In this document: in pieces, positions 1 to 9,110 of the stretch | Numbering within the stretch: position 1 is the stretch's first letter | How the letters are laid out: every line of letters starts with the position of its first letter | From: Actinophytocola gossypii | Lineage (GTDB): Bacteria; Actinomycetota; Actinomycetes; Mycobacteriales; Pseudonocardiaceae | DNA length: 64,000 bases | Reading direction: 5' to 3' | Assembly: GCF_025165815.1 (NCBI RefSeq) | Contig: NZ_JAFFZE010000022.1 | Coordinates: forward strand, 124,001-188,000 | Position numbers and translations under genes: made by a program | Notes under the pieces: generated by a model | What the model was told of the DNA's origin: nothing | What the model saw: only the letters and a program-made list of their open reading frames with translations | Databases searched by the model: none

Positions 1-171
1 CAGTCCGGCGGCCGTGCCGGTGTACCACTGGTGGGCGATGGCGGTGATCGAGACGGCGGCCAGCAGGAGCGGGCCGTGTCCGAGCGGTGCCTGGTAGACG
101 GCAACGGCGCTCGCGCAGGTCAGAACGACCGCTCGGGTGATGACGGCGTACCGGCGCCCCCGCCGGCGCAA
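1..171 (-). CDS. Possible membrane protein, 3' part cut off by window edge
   Basis: An open frame runs off the left edge on the minus strand, downstream of clpX. From a possible TTG start it gives about 57 residues: an Arg-rich N-terminus ([16 protein letters not shown]), then one or two hydrophobic stretches ([13 protein letters not shown] and [16 protein letters not shown]). This looks like the first membrane segments of an integral membrane protein or sensor. No ATG or GTG is seen in frame near the start, so the start is uncertain. The family is not recognisable from this fragment. Confidence 0.35.
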   Translation of the reverse strand, partial: MRRRGRRYAVITRAVVLTCASAVAVYQAPLGHGPLLLAAVSITAIAHQWYTGTAAGL

Positions 172-244
172 CTCGGTCTCGGCCCGCGCCGGGCGAGTGT
201 TCCCTCGCCGGGAAGTCTCCCAGCTCGGGCCGGGAGCAGGTGGG

Positions 245-1546
245 CTACGCGGACTTCTCGCGGCGCTCGCGGCGGGACGGCTGGCGCGCGACGATCGTCG
301 GGTTCACGTTCTCGCGGACGGTCTGCTCGGTGATGACGACCTTGGCGACGTCGCTGCGGCTCGGGATGTCGTACATCACCGGCTGCAGGACCTCCTCCAT
401 GATCGCGCGGAGGCCGCGGGCGCCGGTGCCGCGCAGGATGGCCTGGTCGGCGACGGCCTCGAGGGCGGTCTCGGTGAACTCCAGCTCGACGCCGTCCATC
501 TCGAACAGCTTCTGGTACTGCTTGACCAGGGCGTTGCGCGGCGCGGTGAGGATCTGCACCAGCGAAGGCTTGTCGAGGTTGGTCACGCTCGCCACGACCG
601 GCAGGCGGCCGATGAACTCCGGGATCAGGCCGAACTTGATCAGGTCCTCGGGCATCGTGTCGGCGAAGAAGTCGGCCTCGTCGGTCTCCGCCTTGGAGCG
701 GATCTCGGCGCCGAAGCCGAGGCCGCGCTTGCCGACCCGGTCCTGGATGATCCGCTCCAGACCCGCGAACGCGCCGGCCACGATGAACAGCACGTTCGTC
801 GTGTCGATCTGGATGAACTCCTGGTGGGGGTGCTTGCGCCCGCCCTGCGGCGGCACCGAGGCCGTGGTGCCCTCGAGGATCTTCAGCAGCGCCTGCTGCA
901 CACCCTCGCCGGACACGTCGCGGGTGATCGACGGGTTCTCCGACTTGCGGGCGATCTTGTCGACCTCGTCGATGTAGATGATGCCGGTCTCGGCCCGCTT
1001 CACGTCGTAGTCGGCCGCCTGGATCAGCTTGAGCAGGATGTTCTCGACATCCTCGCCGACGTAGCCGGCCTCGGTGAGCGCGGTCGCGTCGGCGATCGCG
1101 AACGGCACGTTGAGCAGCTTGGCGAGGGTCTGGGCGAGGTAGGTCTTGCCGCAGCCGGTGGGGCCGAGCAGCAGGATGTTGGATTTGGCAAGCTCGACGG
1201 CCTCGTCGCGGGACTCGCGGCCCTCACGCCCCTCCGGCCGGGCCCGGTCGCCGGCCTGGATGCGCTTGTAGTGGTTGTAGACCGCTACCGCGAGGGTGCG
1301 CTTGGCCTCGTCCTGGCCGATCACGTACTGGTCGAGGAAGTCGTCGATCTCGGCCGGCTTGGGCAGCTCGTCGAGCTTGACGTCGCCGGCCTCGGCCAGC
1401 TCCTCTTCGATGATCTCGTTACAGAGGTCGATGCACTCATCGCAGATGTACACGCCTGGGCCGGCGATGAGTTTCTTCACCTGCTTCTGACTCTTTCCAC
1501 AGAAAGAGCACTTCAGCAGGTCTCCGCCGTCGCCGATACGCGCCAT
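245..1546 (-). CDS. clpX: ATP-dependent Clp protease ATP-binding subunit ClpX
   Basis: ClpX is the AAA+ unfoldase that recognises tagged substrates and threads them into the ClpP chamber. The 433-residue product starts MARIGDGG and has the zinc-binding domain (C13, C16, C35, C38), Walker A (GPTGCGKT), the GYVGED pore loop, Walker B ([10 protein letters not shown]), the RKH loop (GGRKHPHQ) and the [11 protein letters not shown] segment. The open frame extends 50 codons further upstream, but the conserved family start is the ATG used here. It lies about 250 bp downstream of clpP2 in the same direction, the usual actinobacterial order, and is probably partly co-regulated with the clpP pair. Confidence 0.98.
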   Translation of the reverse strand: MARIGDGGDLLKCSFCGKSQKQVKKLIAGPGVYICDECIDLCNEIIEEELAEAGDVKLDELPKPAEIDDFLDQYVIGQDEAKRTLAVAVYNHYKRIQAGDRARPEGREGRESRDEAVELAKSNILLLGPTGCGKTYLAQTLAKLLNVPFAIADATALTEAGYVGEDVENILLKLIQAADYDVKRAETGIIYIDEVDKIARKSENPSITRDVSGEGVQQALLKILEGTTASVPPQGGRKHPHQEFIQIDTTNVLFIVAGAFAGLERIIQDRVGKRGLGFGAEIRSKAETDEADFFADTMPEDLIKFGLIPEFIGRLPVVASVTNLDKPSLVQILTAPRNALVKQYQKLFEMDGVELEFTETALEAVADQAILRGTGARGLRAIMEEVLQPVMYDIPSRSDVAKVVITEQTVRENVNPTIVARQPSRRERREKSA

Positions 1547-1793
1547 GACCGCTGACCTCTGTCCCCTCCGGCGTACCCGGGAGCACGCCTGGATGTTTGG
1601 CTTCTGGACCGGCCCTCGAGTGCAGTGTGGCGCACTGCGCTCCAGGCCCGGTCGAGCGCCTGTTGCCTTCGACGGTACCTGCCAACCCCCATCCAATGGG
1701 AGAACCTACCCACCGAGATGTCGGATTCGGCCGATCAGGTGGCCCGGCCGCACCGGGCGCCGGGCCACCTGCCGACAGGGTTGGCGGAATGCC

Positions 1794-2426
1794 TCACGGC
1801 TTGGTAGCGGAGAGCTTCCGGTACGGCAACACCTCGTCGACGATGCCGTAGTCCTTGGCCTCGTCGGCCGTGAGGATCTTGTCGCGCTCGATGTCCTTGC
1901 GGATCTGCTCCGCCGACCGGCTGGTGTGCCGGGCCAGCGTCGACTCCATCAGCCGCCGAACGCGCTGGATCTCGTTGGCCTGGATCTCCAGGTCGGAGAC
2001 CTGGCCGTACACGCCCTCCATCGCCGGCTGGTGGATCAGGATGCGGGCGTTGGGCAGGGCGAAACGCTTGCCCGGGGTGCCGGCCGCGAGCAGCACGGCC
2101 GCCGCCGACGCCGCCTGGCCGAGGCAGTAGGTCTGCACGTCGGGCCGGGCGAACTGCATGGTGTCGTAGATCGCCATCAGCGAGGTGAAGGAGCCGCCCG
2201 GCGAGTTGATGTACATGATGATGTCGCGGTCCGGGTCGACGGACTCCAGGTACAGCAGCTGCGCCATCACGTCGTTGGCCGACGCGTCGTCGATCTGCAC
2301 ACCGACGAAGATGATGCGCTCTTCGAACAGCTTGTTGTACGGGTTGGACTCCTTGACCCCGTAGCTGGTCCGCTCCACGAAGGAGGGCAGCACGTACCGG
2401 GACTGGGGGAGGTGAAGGTCGCTCAT
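1794..2426 (-). CDS. clpP2: ATP-dependent Clp protease proteolytic subunit ClpP2
   Basis: This is the second of two paralogous ClpP peptidase subunits, which in actinobacteria form a mixed ClpP1P2 tetradecamer. The 210-residue product has the catalytic serine S107 in GQAASAAA, H132 in RILIHQPA and D182 in ERDKIL. The N-terminal stretch [13 protein letters not shown] matches the ClpP2 type. The start ATG (MSDLHLPQ) lies 14 bp after the clpP1 stop, so the two are one transcript and almost certainly made together. The longer upstream open frame overlaps clpP1 and is not used. Confidence 0.97.
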   Translation of the reverse strand: MSDLHLPQSRYVLPSFVERTSYGVKESNPYNKLFEERIIFVGVQIDDASANDVMAQLLYLESVDPDRDIIMYINSPGGSFTSLMAIYDTMQFARPDVQTYCLGQAASAAAVLLAAGTPGKRFALPNARILIHQPAMEGVYGQVSDLEIQANEIQRVRRLMESTLARHTSRSAEQIRKDIERDKILTADEAKDYGIVDEVLPYRKLSATKP

Positions 2427-2440
2427 GGTGTCCGCACTCC

Positions 2441-3058
2441 TCAGCTGCCGCTGCCGTTGGGGGTCTGGCTCGCCCGGGTGACCACCTGGTCGACGAAGCC
2501 GTAGTCGCGTGCCTCGGCCGCGGTGAACCAGCGGTCGCGGTCGGCGTCCTCGGTGATCGTCTCGACGGACCGGCCGGTCTGCTCGGCGGTGATGCGGGCC
2601 ATCTCGAGCTTCCACTTCGCGAAGACCTCGGCCCGGATCGCGATGTCGGAGGCGGTGCCGCCGACGCCGGCGGACGGCTGGTGCATCATGATCCGCGCGT
2701 GCGGCAGGGCGTAGCGCTTGCCCGGGGCGCCGGACGAGAGCAGGAACTGGCCCATCGAGGCGGCCAGGCCCATCGCCCAGGTGGCGACGTCGGGCTCGAT
2801 CAGCTGCATGGTGTCGTAGATCGCCATGCCCGCGGTGACCGAGCCGCCCGGGGAGTTGATGTAGAAGGTGATGTCCTTGTCGGGGTCCTCGGCGGCCAGC
2901 AGGAGGAGCTGCGCGGTGATCCGGTTGGCGATCTCGTCGTCGACCTCGGATCCGAGGAAGACGATGCGCTCCCGGAGCAGCCGCTCGTAGACCGAGTCGT
3001 TCAGGGTGAGACCTGCGGTCGTCGACCGCATGTCGGGCGTCCGCAGTGGTTGCGTCAC
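2441..3058 (-). CDS. clpP1: ATP-dependent Clp protease proteolytic subunit ClpP1
   Basis: First gene of the clpP1-clpP2 operon and partner subunit of the Clp protease. Catalytic triad: S101 in GLAASMGQ, H126 in RIMMHQPS and D175 in DADRDRWF. I chose the GTG start at 3058 (205 residues) because a GGAGAAAG ribosome site stands about 10 bases upstream; the internal ATG at 3031 (196 residues) has no such site but matches shorter annotations. The product is strongly similar to clpP2 in the NSPGG and [13 protein letters not shown] blocks, a duplication typical of actinobacteria. Confidence 0.95.
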   Translation of the reverse strand: MTQPLRTPDMRSTTAGLTLNDSVYERLLRERIVFLGSEVDDEIANRITAQLLLLAAEDPDKDITFYINSPGGSVTAGMAIYDTMQLIEPDVATWAMGLAASMGQFLLSSGAPGKRYALPHARIMMHQPSAGVGGTASDIAIRAEVFAKWKLEMARITAEQTGRSVETITEDADRDRWFTAAEARDYGFVDQVVTRASQTPNGSGS

Positions 3059-3189
3059 GTCTGCCTGCTTTCTCCGCTCACGACAGCACCGCGCCGGGTG
3101 CTGGATATGACCTTGATCTGTCCCATGTCCGACCCTAACGAAGCCGAGCGACCGAGCATGCCCGGGAATGCTCAAGTTCGCTCAGAGCG

Positions 3190-4560
3190 TCACTGGTCGG
3201 CGGTGGCGGGCTCCTCGGCGGTGGCCGGGGCCGGCTGCTCGCGGGGCCCGAAGAGCTCTTCGAGGTCGACGGTGTTGCCCGAGGCGTCGGTGACGGTCGC
3301 CAGGCGGACCACCGAGGCGAGCGCCTTGCCGCGCCGGACGTCGGCGAAGATGGCGCCGAGCTGGCCGGACTGCTGCGCGCGCTGGACGTACTCGTCCGGG
3401 GAGACGCCGAAGCGCTGGGCCTGGTAGATGATCCGCTCGGTGAGCTCGTTGTCCTCGACGGTGATCTGCTCGGCGTCGGCGATCTGGTCGAGGACGAGCT
3501 GGGTCTTGACGGCCTTCTCGGCTTCCTCGCGGATGTCGGCGTCGAACTCCTCGCGGGTCTTGCCCTGGGAGGTGAGGAACTCGTTGAAGCGGTCCTCGTC
3601 GTGGTCGAAGGTGTGCACGGCGTCGTGCTGCCGGACCTCGATCTCGGAGTCGACGACGGCCGAGGGCAGGGGCACCTCGGTGACCTCGAGCAGGGCCTCG
3701 AGGACCTTGTCGCGGGCCTGGACGCCCTGCTGCATCCGCTTGACGCGGGTGAGCCGCTCCCGCAGGTCGTTGCGGAGCTCGTCGATGGTGTCGAACTCGG
3801 AGGCGAGGGAGGCGAACTCGTCGTCCGGCTCCGGGAGCTCGCGCACCTTGACGGAGTTGACGGTGACGGTGACCTCGGCGTCGCGGCCGGCGTGCTCCCC
3901 GGCGACGAGCTTGGTGGTGAAGGTCTTCGAGTCGCCCGCGGAGGTGCCCGTGATGGCCTCGTCGATGCCCTCGATCATCTCGCCGGAGCCGACCTCGTAG
4001 GAGAGGCCGCTGGTCTTGGCGTCCTCGACCTCCTCGCCGTCGACGGACGCGGAGAGGTCGATGGAGACGAAGTCCCCGTTCTCGGCGGGCCGGTCGACCC
4101 CGGTGAGAGTGCCGAACCGAGCCCGCAGCTCGTCGAGCTGCTCGTCCACCTCGTCGTCGGACAGCTCCAGGTCGTCCACGCTCACACTGAGCTCCCCGAA
4201 CGCCGGCACGGTGATCTCGGGCCGGACGTCGACCTCGGCGGTGAACGCGAGGTGGTCCCCGTCCTCGATCTTGGTGACCTCGAACTCCGGGCGGCCGAGC
4301 GCGCGGACCTCCTCGGCGGAGAGGACCTCCATGTACTTGGCGGGGATGGCCTCGTTGACGACCTCGTCCAGGATCGGCGCGCGCCCGATCCGCTGCTCGA
4401 TCACGCGGGCCGGTGCCTTGCCGGGACGGAAGCCAGGGATACGGACCTGGCCGGCGATCTTCTTGTAGGCGCGATCGAAGTTGGGCTTGAGCTCGTCGAA
4501 CGGCACCTCGACGTTGATCCGGACCCGAGTCGGGCTCAGGTGCTCGACGGTGCTCTTCAA
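3190..4560 (-). CDS. tig: Trigger factor (ribosome-associated chaperone)
   Basis: Trigger factor binds the ribosome at the exit tunnel and shields nascent chains. The 456-residue protein has the ribosome-docking loop [17 protein letters not shown] near residues 43-60, a central peptidyl-prolyl isomerase-like region, and a C-terminal chaperone arm with the acidic, disordered end typical of actinobacteria. The start is TTG at 4560, preceded at good spacing by GAGGAG; the in-frame region upstream crosses the tRNA-Pro gene and cannot be coding. The gene is followed by clpP1-clpP2-clpX, the conserved protein-folding and degradation neighbourhood. Confidence 0.97.
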   Translation of the reverse strand: MKSTVEHLSPTRVRINVEVPFDELKPNFDRAYKKIAGQVRIPGFRPGKAPARVIEQRIGRAPILDEVVNEAIPAKYMEVLSAEEVRALGRPEFEVTKIEDGDHLAFTAEVDVRPEITVPAFGELSVSVDDLELSDDEVDEQLDELRARFGTLTGVDRPAENGDFVSIDLSASVDGEEVEDAKTSGLSYEVGSGEMIEGIDEAITGTSAGDSKTFTTKLVAGEHAGRDAEVTVTVNSVKVRELPEPDDEFASLASEFDTIDELRNDLRERLTRVKRMQQGVQARDKVLEALLEVTEVPLPSAVVDSEIEVRQHDAVHTFDHDEDRFNEFLTSQGKTREEFDADIREEAEKAVKTQLVLDQIADAEQITVEDNELTERIIYQAQRFGVSPDEYVQRAQQSGQLGAIFADVRRGKALASVVRLATVTDASGNTVDLEELFGPREQPAPATAEEPATADQ

Positions 4561-4679
4561 CGTGATCTCCTCGGGCTGGTTTCGTGTGCACACCCGGGCC
4601 GACCTGATGGCGCGGGGGTCCGCCCGAGTGTATGGAAGTCGAGAGGTAGCGGGCGCGCCGGGGTTGCCCCACCACATGG

Positions 4680-4753
4680 TCGGGCTGACAGGATTTGAAC
4701 CTGCGACCCTTCGCTCCCAAAGCGAATGCGCTACCAAGCTGCGCCACAGCCCG
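4680..4753 (-). tRNA. tRNA-Pro (anticodon TGG)
   Basis: The reverse complement folds as a complete tRNA: acceptor CGGGCTG/CAGCCCG followed by discriminator A, a GGTAGCGC D-arm, anticodon stem TTCGC/GCGAA with loop TTTGGGA, and T-arm GCAGGTTCAAATCCTG. Loop positions 34-36 read TGG, so proline. No CCA is encoded. It lies just upstream of tig. Confidence 0.96.
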
Positions 4754-4837
4754 CCGACCGGTCCCCACGCGGGGGACGCCACCACAGAGTATCGCGGCAC
4801 GCTAGGCTGTTCCGCGCAGGCGCCCCCGGGCGCCCAC

Positions 4838-4911
4838 GCGGGTGTAGCTCAATGGCAGAGCCCCAGCCTTCCAAGCTGGTCATGCGGGTTCGATTCCCGT
4901 CACCCGCTCCA
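4838..4911 (+). tRNA. tRNA-Gly (anticodon TCC), CCA encoded
   Basis: Acceptor GCGGGTG pairs with CACCCGC, followed by discriminator T and an encoded CCA. The D-arm is AGCTCAATGGCAGAGC, the anticodon stem CCAGC/GCTGG closes loop CTTCCAA with anticodon TCC, and the T-arm is GCGGGTTCGATTCCCGT. It is divergent from tRNA-Pro, about 85 bp away. Confidence 0.96.
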
Positions 4912-4931
4912 GTCTTCTACCGCAGGTCAGA

Positions 4932-4963
4932 AGGGGTGCCACCCTGTCGCGGGCAGCACCCCT
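4932..4963 (+). terminator. Hairpin after tRNA-Gly, likely terminator
   Basis: AGGGGTGC at 4932-4939 pairs perfectly with GCACCCCT at 4956-4963 around a 16-base loop, about 20 bases past the tRNA end. There is no T-run, as is common for terminators in high-GC actinomycetes. Confidence 0.6.
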
Positions 4964-5110
4964 CCGGTTCGCGGGCCATTAGCCGGCCATCCCAGAAGGA
5001 CGTCATTTCCGGCCCTTGCCGCGCCGCGTGCCAGTTCGTGCCCTTGCCGCCAGCCGGCGCCGACGATCTCGCCGAGCGACTTGGTGAGGTAGCCGATGTG
5101 CCGGCCGGCT

Positions 5111-5872
5111 TCACGGTCGCAGCCTGTCTATTGCTGGGAGCCGTCCTGTGTCCAGGAAGGTCGTCCAGTCCTCCGGGCTCATGGCGCAGTTTCCGGTCCT
5201 GACCCCGTCCAGTGCGCTCGCGCTTCGGCGTACCGCGGCCCACAACGCCCGATCTGCTCCGTCCCAGCGGAACGACACCGACGCCGGACCCAGCAGACAC
5301 AGCACGCCACCACGCGTCGTCGGCAGCTTGTCCGGCCTCTGGAGGAAGCAGCCGTCGTAGTCCTGGCCCTCCTGCCTCGGGGTGGTTCCGCCCAGGGCGC
5401 GCCACACCACCGGGGTGCCCAACGAGGCTCCCACCTGGTCGGTCCAGAATTCAGCCGCCGGCGGTGTCCGGGTTGTCGCCACGAACTCCGTGGCCGACAC
5501 CCATGGCTCGACCACTCGTTGCTCCTGCCCCAGTGGCGTGATCGTCATGGCGGCGGCAACCAGACGGAGTGACTCGGGCACCCACGCCTCGACCACGAGC
5601 CGTCCGCCTGCCTCACCAGCTTCCACGCCCTCGATCACATGACCCGGTGTCACGTCCGGTGGGGCCCCGAACTCGACCGGCTCCTCCGCAGCCAACTCCC
5701 ACACCTCGACCATCGCCACATCACCTGGGCGCCATCCACGCTCGACATACGCCTCCAGGCGCAACGAAACCCGCGTCGGCGACCTCTCGACACCAGCCAC
5801 ATGACCGTCCGCGAACCCCCGCCGGTCGTCCAACCAGGCATCCAGGGCCGCAGCGGTCGTGATCCGGAGCAT
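5111..5872 (-). CDS. Hypothetical protein, 253 residues
   Basis: A soluble protein with no signal peptide or membrane span. The N-terminal half is acidic and Val/Glu-rich (VAMVEVWELAAEEPVEFG, GGRLVVEAWVPESLRLVAAAM), the C-terminal half Trp- and Arg-containing (FLQRPDKLPTTRGGV, SFRWDGADRALWAAV). I do not recognise the family. Codon use has the expected high third-position GC, so it is probably real. The DNA immediately upstream on the same strand looks degraded, so this may be the surviving gene of a damaged accessory insertion between the tRNA pair and rpiB. Confidence 0.55.
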   Translation of the reverse strand: MLRITTAAALDAWLDDRRGFADGHVAGVERSPTRVSLRLEAYVERGWRPGDVAMVEVWELAAEEPVEFGAPPDVTPGHVIEGVEAGEAGGRLVVEAWVPESLRLVAAAMTITPLGQEQRVVEPWVSATEFVATTRTPPAAEFWTDQVGASLGTPVVWRALGGTTPRQEGQDYDGCFLQRPDKLPTTRGGVLCLLGPASVSFRWDGADRALWAAVRRSASALDGVRTGNCAMSPEDWTTFLDTGRLPAIDRLRP

Positions 5873-6424
5873 CCACCGATGGTCCCAAAGCCGCCAGCCG
5901 ACGTCGCCTCATTACCGACCCCTGTGCGCCCCGAGCACGGCGCGCAGATTCGGTCACCGCCATCCGCTCCGGCAAGCCCGCCCGGTCCTCCAGGTAGTCC
6001 CGCATCAGCCACAACACGCCCGCATCGGTCTGGTCGGCCGGTTCGCCGTACTCCGCCGCATGGCCCGACGCTGCCGCAACGGATGCACCAGCCCGAACAC
6101 CGGCCGCTCCGACGGTTCCGATCAGCCACCGTCACCTGCACATGCGCCTGAACAGGCTCCACCTCCGCGCTCCTGGCAGCGACACTGGCTGGTGGTCGGC
6201 GGCGATCTGGACCTTGGACTCGGTCCCCGACCCGCGATGCCTCCTCGTTCACGGGCTGCCCGGTCTTCTTGTCCCGCTTCTGCACCTTCGGCACCGATCG
6301 TTCATCGACGGCGCTGAGCAGCACGACATTCGAGACAAACGAGAGACACCACCAGGGTTTCTCGCGCTTATCACACAGTGAAGTACCACAATGGGCGCAC
6401 CGCGGTGCTGCCGCGCCACGAACG
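5873..6424 (-). other. 552-bp stretch with fragmentary coding traces
   Basis: No intact gene is visible. On the minus strand two frames carry protein-like stretches that do not join: one begins MLLSAVDERSVPKVQKRD near 6324 and stays plausible to about EPVQAHVQVTVADRN, the other shows VLWLMRDYLEDRAGLPER about 100 bases further down. A frameshift between them would explain the pattern. The family is not recognised; it may be the decayed remainder of a gene that once preceded the 5111-5872 ORF. Confidence 0.3.
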
Positions 6425-6928
6425 TCACACCGTGTCTGATCGCGGATCTCGGGACCTGCGTCTGGTGAGTGCGAGGGTTGCCCTGGCCAGCAGGACCGCG
6501 ATGACGGAGCCGGCGGTGTTCATCGCCCAGTCGTTGGTGTCGCAGGCGCGGCCGATGGTGGGGAGCAGGGCCTGGAGCGCCTCGATCGCGGCGGACAGGG
6601 TTGTGGCGAGGGCCAACGTCAGGAGTGGTCGGGCGGTGGCCAGGGTGGTGAAGTACACCGGCGGAACGAACAGGGCAACGTTGGCCAGGAGTTCCACCGA
6701 GCCCAGCGTGGGCACCGAGAACTGGACCGCGCAGACGGAGAAGACCCGGCCCGGGGTCGGGACGAGCGTCAGCGCGACGACCGGGAGCAGCGACACGCCT
6801 GCGAGCAGCCACCGGACCCGACCTCCCGACCGGCGGACAGCCAGGCCCACCCCCACGCACGCCAAAGCGACCAGGACCAGCGCCACCGGCACCAGTGCCG
6901 AGTGCTCCAGCAGGAAGTTCGTGATCAT
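6425..6928 (-). CDS. VanZ-like family membrane protein
   Basis: A 167-residue integral membrane protein with about four to five transmembrane helices. The VanZ-type signature is visible in the C-terminal half: VELLANVALFVPP, then IEALQALLP and CDTNDWAMNTAGS, matching the family pattern of an acidic helix end followed by D-x(2)-D/N-x(2)-N-x(2)-G. VanZ proteins are linked to low-level teicoplanin resistance in enterococci, but most actinobacterial members have no known role. I chose ATG 6928 over a TTG at 6949. It is divergent from the truncated GNAT gene, only 10 bp between starts. Confidence 0.85.
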   Translation of the reverse strand: MITNFLLEHSALVPVALVLVALACVGVGLAVRRSGGRVRWLLAGVSLLPVVALTLVPTPGRVFSVCAVQFSVPTLGSVELLANVALFVPPVYFTTLATARPLLTLALATTLSAAIEALQALLPTIGRACDTNDWAMNTAGSVIAVLLARATLALTRRRSRDPRSDTV

Positions 6929-6938
6929 CGGAGAGCTG

Positions 6939-7274
6939 ATGGTACGCAACGCGGGGTCGCCGGTGCGCGTCCTTCGTGGCGTGGCCGAGGTGACGGTTCG
7001 GGCGCGGTCGGCCTACTACCGAGGTTTTCTCGCCGACGACGAGCTGGCGGCGCAGAACCGGCGTGAGGTCGGTGACTACGAGCGGATGATCCGGTCGCCG
7101 GACCGGGTCGTGCGGTGCGCGGAGGTCGGTGCGGCCCGGTCGTGGGTGTGGGAGTTCAACGAGCGCGCTCGGCACGTCCACCGGCGGTTCGGCTGGGTGG
7201 CCGACGGGCACTGCCGGCCCGGTGATCCTCGGATCGGGACGTACCGGATGCTGGGGTACCGGCTCACGATCTGA
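6939..7274 (+). pseudogene. GNAT acetyltransferase with its acetyl-CoA core deleted
   Basis: The 111-residue frame has a good GGAG ribosome site and reads like both ends of a GNAT N-acetyltransferase joined together. The start has the typical ARSAYYRGFLADDELAA helix and a RVVRCAEVG strand; the end has SWVWEFNERARHVHRRFGW followed by VADGHC, the usual beta5 and alpha4 region. About 50-60 residues between them, including the R/Q-x-x-G-x-G/A acetyl-CoA pyrophosphate loop, are absent. The family is normally about 160-180 residues. It is most likely inactive, an in-frame deletion relic. Confidence 0.7.
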
Positions 7275-7285
7275 GGAGGGGCACC

Positions 7286-7678
7286 GTGTCGTTCACGCAC
7301 CGGCTTCGAGTTCGCTACAGCGAGTGTGACCAGCAGGGGGTGGTGTTCAACGGGCATTACCTCTTCTTCTACGACGTCGCGTTCACCGAACTGTGGCGGG
7401 AACGGATCGGGCCCTATTCGGAAATGGTGGAGCGCGGGTTCGACGTCGTCGTCGCGGAGGCTCGGATTCGGTTCGTCGAGGGGGCTCGATTCGACGACGA
7501 ACTCGACATCACCATGGAGATCGAGCATCTGGGGACGACCAGTCTGATCATTCGGCCGGTGTTTCGGGTCGGCGAGCGGCTCGTCGCGGACGGGGAAATT
7601 CGGCACGTGTTCGTGGACGCGACGACGCTCACGAAGAAGGGCATGCCGGATGACGTTCGAGCGGCCCTGTCGGGTTAG
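7286..7678 (+). CDS. Acyl-CoA thioesterase, hotdog fold (YbgC/4HBT type)
   Basis: A 130-residue single hotdog domain. The YbgC-like catalytic motif is clear: RYSECDQQGVVFNGHYLFFYD near residues 10-30, with the Asp of the D-x-x-G-V-V-x(2)-x-x-Y pattern. It probably hydrolyses a short or aromatic acyl-CoA; the substrate cannot be read. The GTG start follows GAGGAGGGG. Its stop overlaps the stop of the convergent GNAT gene by four bases. Confidence 0.9.
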   Translation: MSFTHRLRVRYSECDQQGVVFNGHYLFFYDVAFTELWRERIGPYSEMVERGFDVVVAEARIRFVEGARFDDELDITMEIEHLGTTSLIIRPVFRVGERLVADGEIRHVFVDATTLTKKGMPDDVRAALSG

Positions 7679-8199
7679 CGCAGGCGGCGCTCGTACTCGA
7701 CCTCGAGTACCGGACGACCGTCGCCGAAGTCGTGTTCTCGGCGGCGGGGGGTCTCGGTGAAGCCGTAGGAGGTGTAGAAGTGCCTCGCGCGGTTCGCGCC
7801 CGCCATGGTCCACAGGCGCACCCGGCGGAAGCCGGTGTCGCGCAGGGACTCACAGGCGGCGTCGAGCAGGGTCCAGGCGACGCCGTGGCCCCAGACCGTG
7901 GGGTGGGCGTACAGGTCGAACACCTCGCCGCCCGGTCCACGGTCGGAGTGCGGGCCGCAGTACGCGAACGCGGCCACCCGGTGTCCACGCTCCGCGACGA
8001 GCATGGTGTTCCTGGCGAACTCCCGCGACGTCATCACCGACGACCACAGCGTGCGGCGCTGCTCGGCCAGCCTGCGCAACCAGTCGCCCTCGAACACGTC
8101 GCGGTGACCGGCCCGCCACGCCTCCGCGTGCACCTCACCGACGGCGTCGGCGTCCGCCACGGTGGCCTCCCGCACCAACACGGGCGCTCCGACCCTCAT
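7675..8199 (-). CDS. GNAT family N-acetyltransferase
   Basis: A 174-residue intact GNAT protein: REATVADADAVGEVHAEAWRAGH helix at the start, central FDLYAHPTVWGHGVAWTLLD carrying the acetyl-CoA loop (W-G-H-G-V), and the C-terminal LWTMAGANRARHFYTSYGF block. Substrate unknown. ATG 8199 is preferred; the frame extends to 8238. The intact copy makes a useful comparison for the truncated GNAT gene 400 bp away. Confidence 0.88.
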   Translation of the reverse strand: MRVGAPVLVREATVADADAVGEVHAEAWRAGHRDVFEGDWLRRLAEQRRTLWSSVMTSREFARNTMLVAERGHRVAAFAYCGPHSDRGPGGEVFDLYAHPTVWGHGVAWTLLDAACESLRDTGFRRVRLWTMAGANRARHFYTSYGFTETPRRREHDFGDGRPVLEVEYERRLR

Positions 8200-8308
8200 G
8201 GGCGCCCACCTTACGTCCCACAACCGCTCGGTCACCACCCGTGGCCGTCGGAACTCCCCTCACCACCCGCTCGTTGACCAGGCACAGGACATCGGAGGGG
8301 AGCGCGCC

Positions 8309-9094
8309 ATGGTCGAGCTGATCGTGATCGTCGCGTTGCTGCTGGTCGTGGTCGCGGTCGGCATGACGTTCGCCAGGAACCAGGCCAACGCCAAGCAGGC
8401 CAGGCTGGACAACGCCAAGGCCGAGGCCCGCCGCTGGGTGGAACGGCTCGGCGGGCAGGTGATGAACCTGACCGGCACCGACGAGGCATCCAGCCAGGCG
8501 CTGGCCGACGCGTCCGAGCGGTACACCGCGGCCGGCTCGCAGATGGAGCAGGCGACCACCGAGGAACAGTGTCGCCTGGTCACCAAGACCGCGATGGAAG
8601 GTCTGTACTACGTGCGTGCCGCGCGCACGGCCATGGGGCTCGACCCCGGGCCCGAGCTGCCGGTCGACCCCGAGCAGGAGCGCGCGGGCAAGGTCACCGA
8701 GAGCCGCCGGGTCACGGTCGAGGGACACGACTACGAGGCCTCCCCTTCCCCCGGTAGCGGTACGCCGCACTACTACCCGGGCGGGCGGGTGGCCGGACGG
8801 CCGGTGCCGCAGGGCTGGTACAGCGAGCCGTGGTGGAAGCCGGCGCTGGTCGCGGGCGCGTGGGGGCTCGGTTCGATGATGCTGTTCAGCGCGATGTTCT
8901 CCGGCATGTACGGGATCCCGGACGCGGCCGCGTGGGAGCAGGGCTACGACGCGGGCCAGCAGGACGCCATGGAGTCCGGCGACGGCGGTGACGGCGGCGA
9001 CATGGGTGACGGCGGCGGCGACATGGGCGGCGGAGACTTCGGCGGCGGTGGCGACTTCGGCGGCGGGGACTTCGGCGGGGACTTCGGGTTCTAG
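8309..9094 (+). CDS. Membrane-anchored protein with Gly/Asp-rich tail
   Basis: A 261-residue protein. Residues 2-20 form a membrane anchor (VELIVIVALLLVVVAVGMTF), followed by a charged helical region, a second hydrophobic segment around residues 180-205 (PALVAGAWGLGSMMLFSAMF) and a tail of repeated GGDFGG/GGDMG units ending DFGGDFGF. The layout resembles actinobacterial TPM-associated or DUF1542-like membrane proteins, but no function can be assigned. The ATG follows GGAGGGGAGCG. The tail is low complexity at DNA level too. Confidence 0.75.
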   Translation: MVELIVIVALLLVVVAVGMTFARNQANAKQARLDNAKAEARRWVERLGGQVMNLTGTDEASSQALADASERYTAAGSQMEQATTEEQCRLVTKTAMEGLYYVRAARTAMGLDPGPELPVDPEQERAGKVTESRRVTVEGHDYEASPSPGSGTPHYYPGGRVAGRPVPQGWYSEPWWKPALVAGAWGLGSMMLFSAMFSGMYGIPDAAAWEQGYDAGQQDAMESGDGGDGGDMGDGGGDMGGGDFGGGGDFGGGDFGGDFGF

Positions 9095-9110
9095 CCCCCG
9101 GCGCGCATCG

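Noticed and set aside
3176-3189. A ClgR box in front of clpP1: GTTCGCTCAGAGCG.
   Set aside because: It resembles the GTTCGC-N-GCG pattern, but the spacing is one base short of the form I remember and it lies about 120 bp upstream, at the tig stop codon. It is too weak to list as a site.
6378-6938. Extending the truncated GNAT frame upstream to 6378 as a 298-residue protein.
   Set aside because: The added part is the reverse shadow of the VanZ-like gene and has no GNAT features.
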